The position numbers and the translations under genes were made by a program. From Enterobacterales bacterium (GTDB taxonomy: Bacteria; Pseudomonadota; Gammaproteobacteria; Enterobacterales; Enterobacteriaceae), in NCBI GenBank assembly GCA_015654745.1, contig JAATGH010000151.1, forward strand, positions 1 through 43,966: DNA of 43,966 nt, given 5' to 3'. Below the pieces are notes generated by a model. The model did no database searches and was not told the origin of the DNA. It was given only the letters and a program-made list of their open reading frames with translations. Positions 1 to 8,979 of the stretch are shown piece after piece; the first letter of the stretch is position 1; every line of letters begins with the position of its first letter.

Positions 1-20
1 TATCATCCGGAGCATCGTCT

Positions 21-1082
21 ATGAAACTTCTGTTCGCTTCTGTGTTAACCACCGCCATTTTGCTAGCCAGCCAAACCGGCTACGCGGCACCTACGGATTT
101 ATCAGCACTCGAGAAAGCGGCGCGCCAGGAAGGCGAAGTCAATAGCGTAGGTATGCCAGACAGCTGGGCAAATTGGAAAGATACATGGGCCGATCTGGCC
201 AGTAAATATGGACTCAAGCACAGCGATACCGATATGAGCTCGGCGCAGGAAATCGCCAAGTTTCTGGCGGAGAAAAATAATGCCAGTGCGGATATTGGTG
301 ATGTAGGGGCGTCATTTGGCCCATTGGCGGTGCAAAAGGGCGTCGCCCAGCCCTATAAACCCAGCACCTGGGACCAAATCCCCGCGTGGGCAAAGGACAA
401 GGAAGGTAATTGGGCCCTGGCCTACACCGGTACCATCGCGTTTATTGTTAATAAACAGACTGTCAAACAAGTGCCCCATAGCTGGGCTGATCTGCTCAAA
501 GGTGACTATAAGGTCAGCGTAGGTGATGTCGGCACGGCGGCACAGGCGGCTAATGGCGTGCTGGCGGCCACTTACGCCATGGGTGGGAATGAAAAAAATC
601 TCAAACCCGGATTGGATTTCTTCGCCAAGCTCGCCAAGGCCGGCCGTCTGGGGTTGAATAACCCGACCATCGCCACGCTGGAAAAAGGCGAGGTCGATGT
701 TGGGATTGTTTGGGATTTCAACGGCCTGAATTACCGTGATACCATTGATAAGACCCGTTTTGAAGTCTTAATCCCGTCCGATGGCACCATTACCTCCGGC
801 TATACCACTATCATCAATAAGTATGCAAAACATCCGAACGCGGCAAAATTCGCGCGTGAGTATATCTTCTCCGACGCCGGACAAATCAATTTAGCCAGAG
901 GCTACGCACGTCCGATCCGGGTAGCGAAGATTCAGCTGCCGGATGACGTTAAAGCTAAATTGCTGCCTATCGGCGAGTATAAAAATGCCCACCCTATCGC
1001 CGATCCCCTGGCTTGGGACAAAAGTGCTAAAGAATTACCGCGTCTGTGGCAGGAAAGCGTCATGATGGCCATGCAGCAGTAG
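21..1082 (+). CDS. ABC transporter periplasmic substrate-binding protein (family 1, iron/polyamine/phosphonate type)
   Basis: A 353-residue extracytoplasmic binding protein that should deliver a solute to the permeases encoded downstream. Residues 1-22 form a signal peptide (Lys2, hydrophobic core, YAA/P cleavage region), and the mature part has the two-lobed family-1 binding protein pattern. GGAG lies 8 bases before the ATG. It is the first gene of a tightly packed operon (hydrolase, two permeases, ATPase, HAD phosphatase). The family contains Fe3+, polyamine, thiamine and 2-aminoethylphosphonate binders. The neighbouring phosphohydrolases favour a phosphorus-containing ligand, but this is inference and the ligand cannot be read from the sequence. 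The operon promoter lies outside or at the very edge of the window. Confidence 0.85.
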   Translation: MKLLFASVLTTAILLASQTGYAAPTDLSALEKAARQEGEVNSVGMPDSWANWKDTWADLASKYGLKHSDTDMSSAQEIAKFLAEKNNASADIGDVGASFGPLAVQKGVAQPYKPSTWDQIPAWAKDKEGNWALAYTGTIAFIVNKQTVKQVPHSWADLLKGDYKVSVGDVGTAAQAANGVLAATYAMGGNEKNLKPGLDFFAKLAKAGRLGLNNPTIATLEKGEVDVGIVWDFNGLNYRDTIDKTRFEVLIPSDGTITSGYTTIINKYAKHPNAAKFAREYIFSDAGQINLARGYARPIRVAKIQLPDDVKAKLLPIGEYKNAHPIADPLAWDKSAKELPRLWQESVMMAMQQ

Positions 1083-1092
1083 AGGCATCCAG

Positions 1093-1890
1093 ATGAAAAC
1101 CCTATTGGTGATATTAGACGGATTAAATTATCAGGTAGCTTACGAGACCATGGGGTATCTGCATGGGGAGTGCGCGGCTGGGCATGGATGCCTTTATTCG
1201 CTGGAGTGCGAACTGCCGTCGTTATCGCGGCCGCTGTATGAATGCATTCTGACCGGCATCCCGCCGGTGGAAAGCGGCATAGTGCATAATGATGTAGTGC
1301 GACAGTCCCATTATCGCAGCATCTTTCATTATGCCAGGGCCGCGGGATTGACCACCGCGGCGGCGGCCTATCACTGGGTCAGCGAGCTCTATAACCGCGC
1401 GCCATTTGACGCGGTACGAGACCGGCATACCCTAGAGCCTGATGCCGTCATTCAGTACGGTCATTTTTACCATGCGGACCACTATCCCGATTCCCATTTA
1501 TTTGAAGATGCGGAGAGCCTGCGTCAACGTTATGATCCAGACTTCCTGCTGATCCATCCAATGAATATCGATGACGCGGGCCACCGCTTCGGTCTCTCCT
1601 CGTCGCAATACCGTAACGCGGCGCGCACGGCGGACAGTTTGTTGTCACGTTATTTACCCTCCTGGCGAGATCAGGGATATCAAGTCATGGTGACGTCGGA
1701 TCACGGCATGAATGACGATCGTAGCCACGGCGGGATTCTGCCCGAGGAGCGGCAGGTGCCGCTATTTGTATTTGGTCATGCCTTTAGCTTGGGCGCCGCC
1801 GAGCCGAAGCAAACACAACTCTGCGGTACGGTGTGTAGTCTGCTGGAGGTGGAACATGATCGTCCGCTTTGCCGGGAGCTACTCAAATGA
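1093..1890 (+). CDS. Nucleotide pyrophosphatase/phosphodiesterase-like protein, alkaline phosphatase superfamily
   Basis: A 265-residue hydrolase of the alkaline phosphatase/NPP superfamily. All expected two-metal ligands are visible: D9 in LDGLN, a nucleophile position in PSLSRP (S45, where NPPs usually have Thr), D160-x-x-G-H164, D203-H204 in SDHG, and H212. No signal peptide is present, so it should act in the cytoplasm on a compound already imported. The product would be phosphate or a phosphomonoester (inference). It starts 10 bases after the binding-protein gene, and its TGA overlaps the next gene's ATG (ATGA), implying translational coupling. It is shorter than typical secreted NPPs (about 400 residues), lacking the C-terminal extension. 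Exact substrate (phosphodiester, phosphonate ester or other) is unknown. Confidence 0.82.
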   Translation: MKTLLVILDGLNYQVAYETMGYLHGECAAGHGCLYSLECELPSLSRPLYECILTGIPPVESGIVHNDVVRQSHYRSIFHYARAAGLTTAAAAYHWVSELYNRAPFDAVRDRHTLEPDAVIQYGHFYHADHYPDSHLFEDAESLRQRYDPDFLLIHPMNIDDAGHRFGLSSSQYRNAARTADSLLSRYLPSWRDQGYQVMVTSDHGMNDDRSHGGILPEERQVPLFVFGHAFSLGAAEPKQTQLCGTVCSLLEVEHDRPLCRELLK

Positions 1891-2726
1891 AGGGCAAATG
1901 GCTGGCGGCTGCGATAATGCTGCCCTTTATCGTGGTTTTTGGCGCCTTTCAGATTGCCCCGTTCCTATGGATGGCCGTTTACAGTTTCAGCAGTGAGGCC
2001 GAGGGCTGGGGTATTGATAATTACCGGCAAATTTTGACGTCGCCATTTTATCGCCAGGCTATCGCTTTCTCTTTGCAAATCACCTTCTGGTCCAGCATTT
2101 TCGGACTGGTGATTGCGTTGATCGGCAGCTATTCACTGCGCCAGCTGGGGGCGACCCGGTTGCGCACCGCGGTGATGTCTTTTACCAATATGACCAGCAA
2201 CTTCACCGGTGTTCCGTTGGCCTTTGCCTTTGTCATACTGCTGGGCACCAACGGCTGCGTCACGCTTATTCTGCGTCATTACGGCTGGTTCGGCGATTTC
2301 AGCCTTTATTCCAAGACCGGTTTAATGGTGCTATATACCTATTTTCAAATACCCCTGGGAGTATTACTGCTTTATCCGGCTTTTGACGCCTTAAGCGAGG
2401 ATTGGCGAGAGTCGGCTGCCTTACTGGGGGCGGGGAAGATACGTTATTGGCGCTATATCGGCTTGCCGGTTCTGGCCCCGGCGCTGATGGGGACCTTTGT
2501 GATTCTGCTGGCTAACGCGCTGGGCGCCTATGCCACTATTTTTGCCCTGACCAGCGGTAATTTTAATATCATCCCAATCCGCATTTCCGCCCTGGTGGCC
2601 GGCGATCTGGATCTTGATCCCAACCTGGCCAGCGCCTTGGGTATGTTTTTGGTGCTACTGATGGTCATGATCACGTTGATCCACCATTGGATGATGCGTC
2701 ACAGCTATACCCAGAGCCGGCCATGA
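1887..2726 (+). CDS. ABC transporter permease, inner-membrane subunit 1
   Basis: A 279-residue polytopic membrane protein of the binding-protein-dependent transport permease family (BPD_transp_1). About six hydrophobic segments are visible, starting at residues 5-25, and the cytoplasmic EAA loop that contacts the ATPase is at about residues 174-195 (ESAALLGAG followed by LPVLAPAL). The ATG at 1887 overlaps the preceding stop as ATGA and is preferred over an upstream in-frame codon inside the hydrolase gene. It pairs with the next permease to form a heterodimeric channel. The type matches PotB/PhnU-like permeases rather than sugar permeases; substrate specificity is not visible here. Confidence 0.85.
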   Translation: MKGKWLAAAIMLPFIVVFGAFQIAPFLWMAVYSFSSEAEGWGIDNYRQILTSPFYRQAIAFSLQITFWSSIFGLVIALIGSYSLRQLGATRLRTAVMSFTNMTSNFTGVPLAFAFVILLGTNGCVTLILRHYGWFGDFSLYSKTGLMVLYTYFQIPLGVLLLYPAFDALSEDWRESAALLGAGKIRYWRYIGLPVLAPALMGTFVILLANALGAYATIFALTSGNFNIIPIRISALVAGDLDLDPNLASALGMFLVLLMVMITLIHHWMMRHSYTQSRP

Positions 2727-2759
2727 TGTGCCGGCATCCTAGAGTTAGGGAGGTTTACG

Positions 2760-3545
2760 ATGTCGCGTTTTGAAAACCTCTATCATCGCAGCGTGGTAAC
2801 GGTGCTATTGATGATCTTGTTATCACCGTTGGTCGCTACGCTGGTATACGCTTTTTCCAGTCAATGGGGTTCCACCATTCTACCTGAGGGTTTTACCTTT
2901 AAGTGGATGGTCCAGCTCTGGCAAGATCCGCGGTTTTTGGTGGCTCTCGGCCACTCTTTATTGATTTGTTTTGGCGCCTTGGCGCTCGCGGTGGTGCTGG
3001 TATTGCCGCTGATGTTTGTTATCGCGTATTACTTTCCGCGGTTGGACAGCGTGATGAATGTACTTATCCTGCTGCCGTTTGCGGTGCCGCCGGTGGTGTC
3101 ATCGGTGGGATTGCTGCAGCTTTATTCTGATGGTCCCCTGGCCATCACCGGCACGCCATGGATTTTGGTCGGTTGTTATTTCACCATTGCCTTGCCGTTT
3201 ATATATCGAGCGATTACCAACAATATGCAGGCCATCCATTTACGCGATTTAATGGACGCCGCGCAATTGCTCGGCGCCAGCACCTGGCGCGCGGCGCTGC
3301 TGGTGGTATTACCCAATCTGCGCAAGGGCTGCACCATTGCCATATTGCTCTCGTTCTCTTTCCTTATTGGCGAGTTTGTGTTCGCCAACCTGCTGGTGGG
3401 CAACCGTTTCGAGACCCTGCAGGTCTATTTGTACAATAGCCGCAACGGCAGCGGACATTTCACCAGTGCGCTGGTGATTTCTTACTTTTTCGTGGTATTG
3501 CTGCTGACGCTGGTGGCGAACGCCGTCAGCAGGGATAAGGAGTAA
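2760..3545 (+). CDS. ABC transporter permease, inner-membrane subunit 2
   Basis: A 261-residue polytopic permease, partner of the preceding membrane subunit. A first membrane segment spans roughly residues 12-33. The EAA loop lies at about residues 165-190 (MDAAQLLGAS then VVLPNLRKG), as in PotC/PhnV-like subunits. A strong Shine-Dalgarno (GGGAGG) precedes the ATG. The gene lies 33 bases after the first permease and 2 bases before the ATPase gene, so the four transporter genes are certainly one transcription unit. The divergence between the two permeases shows a heterodimer rather than a recent duplication. Confidence 0.85.
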   Translation: MSRFENLYHRSVVTVLLMILLSPLVATLVYAFSSQWGSTILPEGFTFKWMVQLWQDPRFLVALGHSLLICFGALALAVVLVLPLMFVIAYYFPRLDSVMNVLILLPFAVPPVVSSVGLLQLYSDGPLAITGTPWILVGCYFTIALPFIYRAITNNMQAIHLRDLMDAAQLLGASTWRAALLVVLPNLRKGCTIAILLSFSFLIGEFVFANLLVGNRFETLQVYLYNSRNGSGHFTSALVISYFFVVLLLTLVANAVSRDKE

Positions 3546-3547
3546 TC

Positions 3548-4540
3548 ATGTCTTACCTAGCGGTCAAGCAACTCAATAAACATTATGGGGCAACCCAGAT
3601 TTTCGAGAATATCGACTTTAGCGCGGACGAAGGTGAGTTCGTTACGCTGCTGGGCCCCAGTGGCTGCGGCAAGTCAACCTTGTTACGTTGTCTGGCGGGG
3701 CTAACGCCGGTAGACAGCGGGCAAATTCTCTTACAAGGGACAGATTTGGTTCCGTTGTCGCCCCAGCAGCGCGGCATTGGCATGGTGTTCCAGAGTTACG
3801 CCTTATTTCCCAACATGAGCGTAAAAGATAACGTCGCGTTTGGTTTGAAAATGCAAAAACAGTCGGCCAGCGAGATTCGTCGGCGCGTGGACGAGGCGCT
3901 GGCGCTGGTGGAACTTAATGAATTTGCCCATCGCTACCCACATCAGCTTTCAGGCGGGCAGTGTCAACGGGTGGCGCTGGCGCGCTCGCTGGTCACCCGC
4001 CCCCGGTTGCTGCTGCTTGATGAGCCCCTGTCCGCTCTTGATGCTCGCATCCGTAAACATCTGCGTGATCAAATCCGCCGGATTCAGCAAGAACTCAGGC
4101 TCACCGCTATTTTTGTTACCCACGATCAGGAAGAGGCACTCACCTTATCCGACCGGGTCGTGCTGATGAACAAAGGAAAAATAGTACAAAACGGCAGCGC
4201 CGAAATGTTATATACGCAGCCTGTAGATGCATTCGCCGCGGGATTTATCGGCAGTTATAATGTGCTCGATGCGCGGGAAGCTGGCGCGCTGACCGGCCGA
4301 ACCTGGCAGGGACAGGTGGCGATTCGGCCTGAATCCATCGTCCTGGTTCCCGCCGGCCAGGGTATTGATGCGCTGATTGTCAGCCATAGCCTATTAGGCA
4401 ATGTGATCCGCTACCGGGTGCGGGCGCAAGGGATTGAGTTGTTAGTGGATGTGTTAAACCGGTCGGTGGCGGATCTTCATCCAAATGGCGTACGGATTGG
4501 TCTACAGTTAGATATATCGACTTTATGTGAGGTGGCATGA
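3548..4540 (+). CDS. ABC transporter ATP-binding protein (PotA/FbpC/PhnT-like)
   Basis: A 330-residue nucleotide-binding subunit that powers the importer at the cytoplasmic face. Walker A is GPSGCGKST at 36-44, the Q-loop is VFQSY at about 80-84, the signature LSGGQ is at 134-138, Walker B LLLLDEP ends at 160, and the switch histidine is H192. A C-terminal regulatory TOBE-like region occupies about 265-328, typical of the polyamine/iron/phosphonate subclass. AAGGAG precedes the ATG. Its 3' end overlaps the HAD phosphatase start by ATGA, so importer and phosphatase are co-translated. Confidence 0.88.
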   Translation: MSYLAVKQLNKHYGATQIFENIDFSADEGEFVTLLGPSGCGKSTLLRCLAGLTPVDSGQILLQGTDLVPLSPQQRGIGMVFQSYALFPNMSVKDNVAFGLKMQKQSASEIRRRVDEALALVELNEFAHRYPHQLSGGQCQRVALARSLVTRPRLLLLDEPLSALDARIRKHLRDQIRRIQQELRLTAIFVTHDQEEALTLSDRVVLMNKGKIVQNGSAEMLYTQPVDAFAAGFIGSYNVLDAREAGALTGRTWQGQVAIRPESIVLVPAGQGIDALIVSHSLLGNVIRYRVRAQGIELLVDVLNRSVADLHPNGVRIGLQLDISTLCEVA

Positions 4541-5187
4541 GCCTGGCGTTATTTGATTTGGACGATACGTTGATTAATGGCGACTCCGCCAGTTTATGGG
4601 GCCGGTATATGCTTGAACTGGGCTGGGTGGACGGCGACGAGTTTGTGCCGCGGGAACGGGCATTGATGGTCCAGTATCAGCTAGGGACCCTATCCATGGA
4701 GGAATATATGTCTTTCACGCTGCAACCCTTGATTGGCCGCTCCACTGGGGAAGTCGCGCGGCAGGTAGAGGCCTTTATCGACCGGATCATCGTGCCCGCG
4801 ATGCGGGATGCCGCCTGCCGCCAAATCGAGGCGCATCGGCAAAAAGGCGATCGCCTGATCGTGATTTCCGCCACCGGGGAGCATCTGGTGGCGCCCATTG
4901 CGCGTCGCTTCGGTATTGATGAGACGTTATCGATACAATTGGACGTTTGTGCTGATGCTTATACCGGCGATACCCGTGGCATACTAACCTATCGCGAAGG
5001 CAAGGTGACACGGCTGTTGAGCTTGCTGGAAACCGAGGTAAGTATACTGGATGAGGCTGCCTTTTATTCAGATTCAATTAATGACCTGCCTTTGTTACGG
5101 CTGGTAGGGTATCCTCAGGTAGTTAACCCCGACGACGCCCTGTTAGGGCAGGCGCAACTGGCGGGATGGCCGGTTTTGCGCTGGTAA
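4537..5187 (+). CDS. HAD-superfamily (subclass IB, SerB-like) phosphatase
   Basis: A 216-residue cytoplasmic phosphomonoesterase of the haloacid dehalogenase superfamily. Motif I is DLDDT (nucleophile D7, acid D9), motif II is S111 in VISATG, motif III lysine is probably K156, and motif IV is SDSINDLP (D179, D183). The helical insert between motifs I and II marks subclass IB, which includes phosphoserine phosphatase and PGPase-like enzymes. Coupling to the ABC ATPase by ATGA suggests it dephosphorylates a product of the imported compound. A division of labour is plausible in which the NPP-like enzyme opens the ester and this enzyme removes phosphate. Substrate is unknown. Confidence 0.83.
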   Translation: MSLALFDLDDTLINGDSASLWGRYMLELGWVDGDEFVPRERALMVQYQLGTLSMEEYMSFTLQPLIGRSTGEVARQVEAFIDRIIVPAMRDAACRQIEAHRQKGDRLIVISATGEHLVAPIARRFGIDETLSIQLDVCADAYTGDTRGILTYREGKVTRLLSLLETEVSILDEAAFYSDSINDLPLLRLVGYPQVVNPDDALLGQAQLAGWPVLRW

Positions 5188-5229
5188 CTGTTTTTTTCAC
5201 CGTTTGGCCATTAGGGAGTTTCTTTAGGC

Positions 5230-6894
5230 GTGTTCACTTTGCTACACCTGCTGTCCGCGGTTGCGTTGCTGGTATGGGGTACTCACATTGTGCGTACCGG
5301 AATTATGCGTGTTTACGGCGCCCGCCTGCGGCAAGTGCTGAGCCGAAGCGTAGAAAAAAAGACCATGGCCTTTATGGCCGGCATTGGCGTGACGGCGCTG
5401 GTTCAGAGTAGTAACGCCACGGCGATGCTGGTGACGTCGTTTGTTTCCCAGGGGCTGGTGGCCTTGACGCCCGCCCTGGTGATTATTCTGGGGGCTGATG
5501 TCGGCACTGCCTTGATGGCTCGCGTGCTGACCTTTGATTTATCCTGGCTCTCGCCGCTATTGATTTTCATCGGCGTATGCTTGTTTCTGAGCCGTAAACA
5601 ATCCCGTGTGGGGCAAATCGGTCGGGTTTGTATCGGCCTGGGCCTGATTTTGCTGGCGCTGGAGCTGATTGTGAATGCCTCGACGCCTATTACCCAGGCC
5701 AGTGGCGTCAAGGTGCTGTTTTCATCCCTGACCGGGGATGTGTTACTCGATTCGCTGACCGGCGCGCTGTTTGCGATTATCAGCTACTCCAGCCTGGCGG
5801 CGGTTTTGCTGACGGCGACGCTGACCGCCACCGATGTGATATCGTTTAAAGTCGCGCTCTGCCTGGTTATTGGCGCTAATCTGGGCAGCGGCATATTGGC
5901 GATGATAAACGCCAGTGGTCAAAATGCCGAAGGTAAGCGCGTCGCGTTGGGTAGCCTGCTATTTAAGCTGATCGGCTGCCTGGTGGTCTTACCCGGAATT
6001 TCATTTTTAGCCGGTTGGCTTGAACGTTTGCCGGTCAGCGCAGCCGAACTGGTGATCTATTTCCATGTGTTCTATAACCTGATCCGATGCCTGATTTTGG
6101 TACCCTTTGCCGGGCCGATGGCGCGATTGTGCACCCAATGGATTGGCGATACGCCGATTAGCGATCTCGGCGTGCGACCGCGCCATCTGGATACCAGCGC
6201 CTTGGACACGCCTGCGCTGGCGCTGGCCAATGCCTCACGGGAAACCCTGCGTATGGGGGACGTCGTGGAAAGCATGCTGCTGCTGTTACGGGAAGTCATG
6301 CATGGCCAGTTAAACAAAGATCGGGAAGTTCGCCGTTTAGACGATGATGTGGATGTGCTTTATACCGCGATAAAACTCTATTTAGCGCAAATGCCTAAAG
6401 AAGATCTGGAGGAAGCGGATTCACGGCGCTGGGCGGAAATTATAGAGATGGCGCTCAATCTTGAGCAGGCGGGCGATATCATCGAGCGTATGGCCGGCGA
6501 CGTCGCCGCCAAGTCGCTGGCGACACGGCGGGCATTTTCCACCGAGGGACTGGCAGAGCTGGATACGTTGCACGAACAATTGATTGCCAACCTGCGCCTT
6601 AGCCTGTCGGTGTTCCTGTCCGGCGATATCACCAGTGCGCGCCGGTTGCGCAGGGCGAAGCATCGGTTTCGTATCACCGACCGCCGCTATGCCCACGCCC
6701 ATGTGGATCGCCTGCATCAACAGAATGTGCAAAGCCTGGAAACCAGCTCCCTGCATCTCGGTCTGCTTGGGGACATGAAGCGCGTCAATTCCCTGTTCTG
6801 CTCCGTCGCTTACAATGTTCTTGAGCTGAACCAGGACGAGGCGGGGGCGGATGACGCCGATACTCCGCATAAAAACACCGCGCCACCCCTCTAG
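5230..6894 (+). CDS. yjbB: Na/Pi-cotransporter-family phosphate exporter YjbB
   Basis: A 554-residue inner-membrane protein with the duplicated Na/Pi-cotransporter domains (QSSNAT in the first half, SYSSLAAVLL in the second) followed by a soluble PhoU-like helical domain from about residue 340. It reads through most of its length like E. coli YjbB, which exports phosphate. The start is GTG at 5230, giving an N-terminus that aligns with E. coli. The gene sits 42 bases after the HAD phosphatase on the same strand, so it may be co-transcribed with the organophosphate-type operon, and it is convergent with lysC with a 4-base gap. Its position beside lysC is the ancestral E. coli-like one; the upstream operon is the addition. 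Confidence 0.93.
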   Translation: MFTLLHLLSAVALLVWGTHIVRTGIMRVYGARLRQVLSRSVEKKTMAFMAGIGVTALVQSSNATAMLVTSFVSQGLVALTPALVIILGADVGTALMARVLTFDLSWLSPLLIFIGVCLFLSRKQSRVGQIGRVCIGLGLILLALELIVNASTPITQASGVKVLFSSLTGDVLLDSLTGALFAIISYSSLAAVLLTATLTATDVISFKVALCLVIGANLGSGILAMINASGQNAEGKRVALGSLLFKLIGCLVVLPGISFLAGWLERLPVSAAELVIYFHVFYNLIRCLILVPFAGPMARLCTQWIGDTPISDLGVRPRHLDTSALDTPALALANASRETLRMGDVVESMLLLLREVMHGQLNKDREVRRLDDDVDVLYTAIKLYLAQMPKEDLEEADSRRWAEIIEMALNLEQAGDIIERMAGDVAAKSLATRRAFSTEGLAELDTLHEQLIANLRLSLSVFLSGDITSARRLRRAKHRFRITDRRYAHAHVDRLHQQNVQSLETSSLHLGLLGDMKRVNSLFCSVAYNVLELNQDEAGADDADTPHKNTAPPL

Positions 6895-6898
6895 GTCG

Positions 6899-8263
6899 CT
6901 AGCCGAACAAATTGCCGTGCAGCGTTTTGACCACCTGTTCGGCATCCGCCCCGGGAACCAGCAGGCATAAATTGTGGCTGCTGGCGCCGTAGCAGATCAA
7001 GCGAATATTAAACGAGTCCAGTACCCCAAACACGTCTTTCCCCACGCCGCAGGCCTGTGACAGCTTATTGCCGATCAGGGCAATTAACGCCAGATTTTCT
7101 TCCACTTCCACCCGGCAAAGGGATGACAGTTCGGTCAGCAACGACGTGGTCAGCAAACTGGCGCTGGTGGAGGTCGATCCGGTGGTGTCCATCGTCAGCG
7201 CCACGCTGACCTCGGAGGTGGTAATCAAATCGACGGAAATATAGTGGCGCGCCAAAATATTAAACACCTCGGCCAGAAAACCGCGCGCCTGCAGCATATT
7301 CAGACTGTGCAGGGTTAACAGCGTTTGCCGACGGCGCAGGGCAATCGCCCGGAATAAGGGGGGATTTAGCGTCTTGTTACATACCAGGGTACCGCCGGCG
7401 TGGGGGTCTTTGCTCGACCCGACAAAAACCGGAATATCGCTGCGTACCGCCGGCAGCAAGGTCGCGGGGTGCAAAATTTTCGCCCCAAAGGTGGCCATTT
7501 CCGCCGCTTCTTCAAAGCTGATTTCATCAATGCGTTTTGCGTCGGGCACCACTCGCGGATCGGTGGTGTAAATACCGGGCACATCGGTCCAAATATCAAT
7601 GCGTTTGGCGTTCAGCGCCTCGCCGAGCAGGGCTGCGGTATAATCGCTGCCGCCCCGCCCCAACGTCGTGGTACGGCCTTTGGCCTCGCTGCCGATAAAG
7701 CCCTGGGTGATCACCAGAGCCTCACCCAACCGCGGCAGCAGCAAACTTTGGGTCAATTCTCTAAGCGTCGTAATTTCCGGCTCGGCGTGACCGAAGCGAT
7801 CGTTGGTGCGCATAACTTTACGAATATCAAACCATCGCGCCTCGGCCTGGCGCTGGCGCAGAACCTCTACAAACAGCAATGTTGACATGAGTTCACCATG
7901 GCTGACCAATTCATCGGTAAGCGCATGGGATGTCGCCAGGCCCGCGGCTTCGGAGAGCATGGCGATATTATCGAGCATCCGGTCGATCTCCTCGCGGATC
8001 ACGGAGGCTTCATCCAGGCGATCGATGATCGCATACTGGATCCGCCGGATCTCGTCGAGATGAAACGCGCGATGCTCCGGATCCTTGCCCTCGGCTAGCG
8101 CGACCAATAAATTGGTTACGCCGGCGGAAGCGGATAATACCACCAGGCGCACGTCAGGATTGGACAGGACAATATCGGCGCTACGGTTCATCGCCTCGAA
8201 ATCGGCCACGCTGGTGCCGCCGAATTTGGCAACAATCGGGGAGGGTAAATCTATTTCAGCCAT
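6899..8263 (-). CDS. lysC: Lysine-sensitive aspartokinase III
   Basis: A 454-residue aspartate kinase catalysing the first step of the aspartate family pathway (L-aspartate plus ATP to 4-phospho-aspartate). KFGGTS near residues 13-18 begins the kinase domain, GRGGSDYTAAL is the nucleotide/aspartate-binding core, and two ACT domains occupy the C-terminal third, where lysine inhibits. It aligns with E. coli LysC (449 residues) without gaps of note, but has four or five extra residues at the N-terminus (LPSP). The gene is monocistronic and controlled by the lysine riboswitch directly upstream, so lysine represses both enzyme and gene. Confidence 0.96.
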   Translation of the reverse strand: MAEIDLPSPIVAKFGGTSVADFEAMNRSADIVLSNPDVRLVVLSASAGVTNLLVALAEGKDPEHRAFHLDEIRRIQYAIIDRLDEASVIREEIDRMLDNIAMLSEAAGLATSHALTDELVSHGELMSTLLFVEVLRQRQAEARWFDIRKVMRTNDRFGHAEPEITTLRELTQSLLLPRLGEALVITQGFIGSEAKGRTTTLGRGGSDYTAALLGEALNAKRIDIWTDVPGIYTTDPRVVPDAKRIDEISFEEAAEMATFGAKILHPATLLPAVRSDIPVFVGSSKDPHAGGTLVCNKTLNPPLFRAIALRRRQTLLTLHSLNMLQARGFLAEVFNILARHYISVDLITTSEVSVALTMDTTGSTSTSASLLTTSLLTELSSLCRVEVEENLALIALIGNKLSQACGVGKDVFGVLDSFNIRLICYGASSHNLCLLVPGADAEQVVKTLHGNLFG

Positions 8264-8372
8264 GCTGTATAATGCCTCGTGTCAGGATGTCATCCAAATT
8301 GATGACTTGTTATTATTTGGCACGAGTCAAGAGCGGATAACGGGGAGCAGACGTAGAGAAACTACGATACAC

Positions 8373-8559
8373 CCAGAAGCGCCCCACCGTGCCTTACGCC
8401 TAATGGCGAAAAAGCGGGTGACAACCCATGGGATTCAGCCCATGCGGTCGACGATGTCGGCCCGTTAGCCAAACATCCTCTCGGCGTTGCTCCCCCTCGG
8501 GTTTTTTCAGCGGATAACGGCTCCTCCGAAACCCTACCTGGGCGACGCGCCTCTTCTGG
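8373..8559 (-). promoter_or_regulatory. Lysine riboswitch (L-box) aptamer upstream of lysC
   Basis: On the minus strand the leader reads CCAGAAGAGGCGCG at the 5' side and closes with GCTTCTGG, the P1 stem typical of the L-box. Conserved elements in between include GGAGCCGTTATC, CCGAGGGGGAGCAACGCCGAG and GGGCTGAATCCCATGGGTTGTCACC, which match the E. coli lysC leader in order and sequence. Lysine binding is expected to reduce lysC translation and stability. The expression platform is the approximately 110-base segment 8264-8372 between aptamer and start codon. It contains the lysC ribosome binding site (ACGAGG) and shows no obvious U-tract terminator, so control is probably at translation or RNA decay, as described for E. 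coli. Confidence 0.93.
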
Positions 8560-8979
8560 TTCACGCACCGGGTGCGCTACTAGAACCCTAGAAATAGCGG
8601 GTAATGATGCTGCTGTCAACGGGGAGTTGATGGCGCGGCGTGTTTTTACGCTATACCCGTGATACTTACCACTACAGATGCGGTGGTTTTCCCGTAACGC
8701 GAATTATTTAGGACACCATTTCAACGGATGAATCCGAAGGCTTGGGAGCCAGACAATAGTGCAATTGTGGTTAACTCTGTTAATCTGGTTTATAGGCGTG
8801 GCCCCGAAGGCACCCCTCACGCAGCCTTAGCCGCCGCACCCGGAACGGGAAGCATAACGGGTCTATCGCAATAAAAGGCAGCGCAAGTCGGGGGCAACGC
8901 GATACAATCGACGGCATAACGACGTAGAATTTCCGCTAATTTATTTCCCAGCTTTTATTTCACTAGAAGAGCGTTGCGT
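8560..8979. other. lysC/pgi divergent intergenic region
   Basis: This stretch holds the undetermined promoters of lysC (leftward) and pgi (rightward). Apart from a short GC palindrome (GCACCGGGTGC, about 8565-8575) just before the riboswitch and a degenerate palindromic repeat at 8653-8716, I see no gene. Segment 8717-8979 has no ORF with a credible ribosome site. The pgi ribosome site AGAAGAG is at 8965-8971. Confidence 0.6.
8653..8716. repeat. Degenerate short copy of ATACCC-ended palindromic repeat
   Basis: Starts ATACCCGTGATACTT and ends GCGAATTATTTAGGAC, matching the ends and the internal TTTCCC...GCGAA segment of the intact short copy at 26254-26317 (reverse orientation). The right terminus is eroded (GGACAC where GGGTAT is expected). 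It lies in the lysC/pgi intergenic region. Confidence 0.6.

Noticed and set aside
7400-7885. 161-codon plus-strand frame within lysC
   Set aside because: Antisense to the aspartokinase core; no ribosome site.
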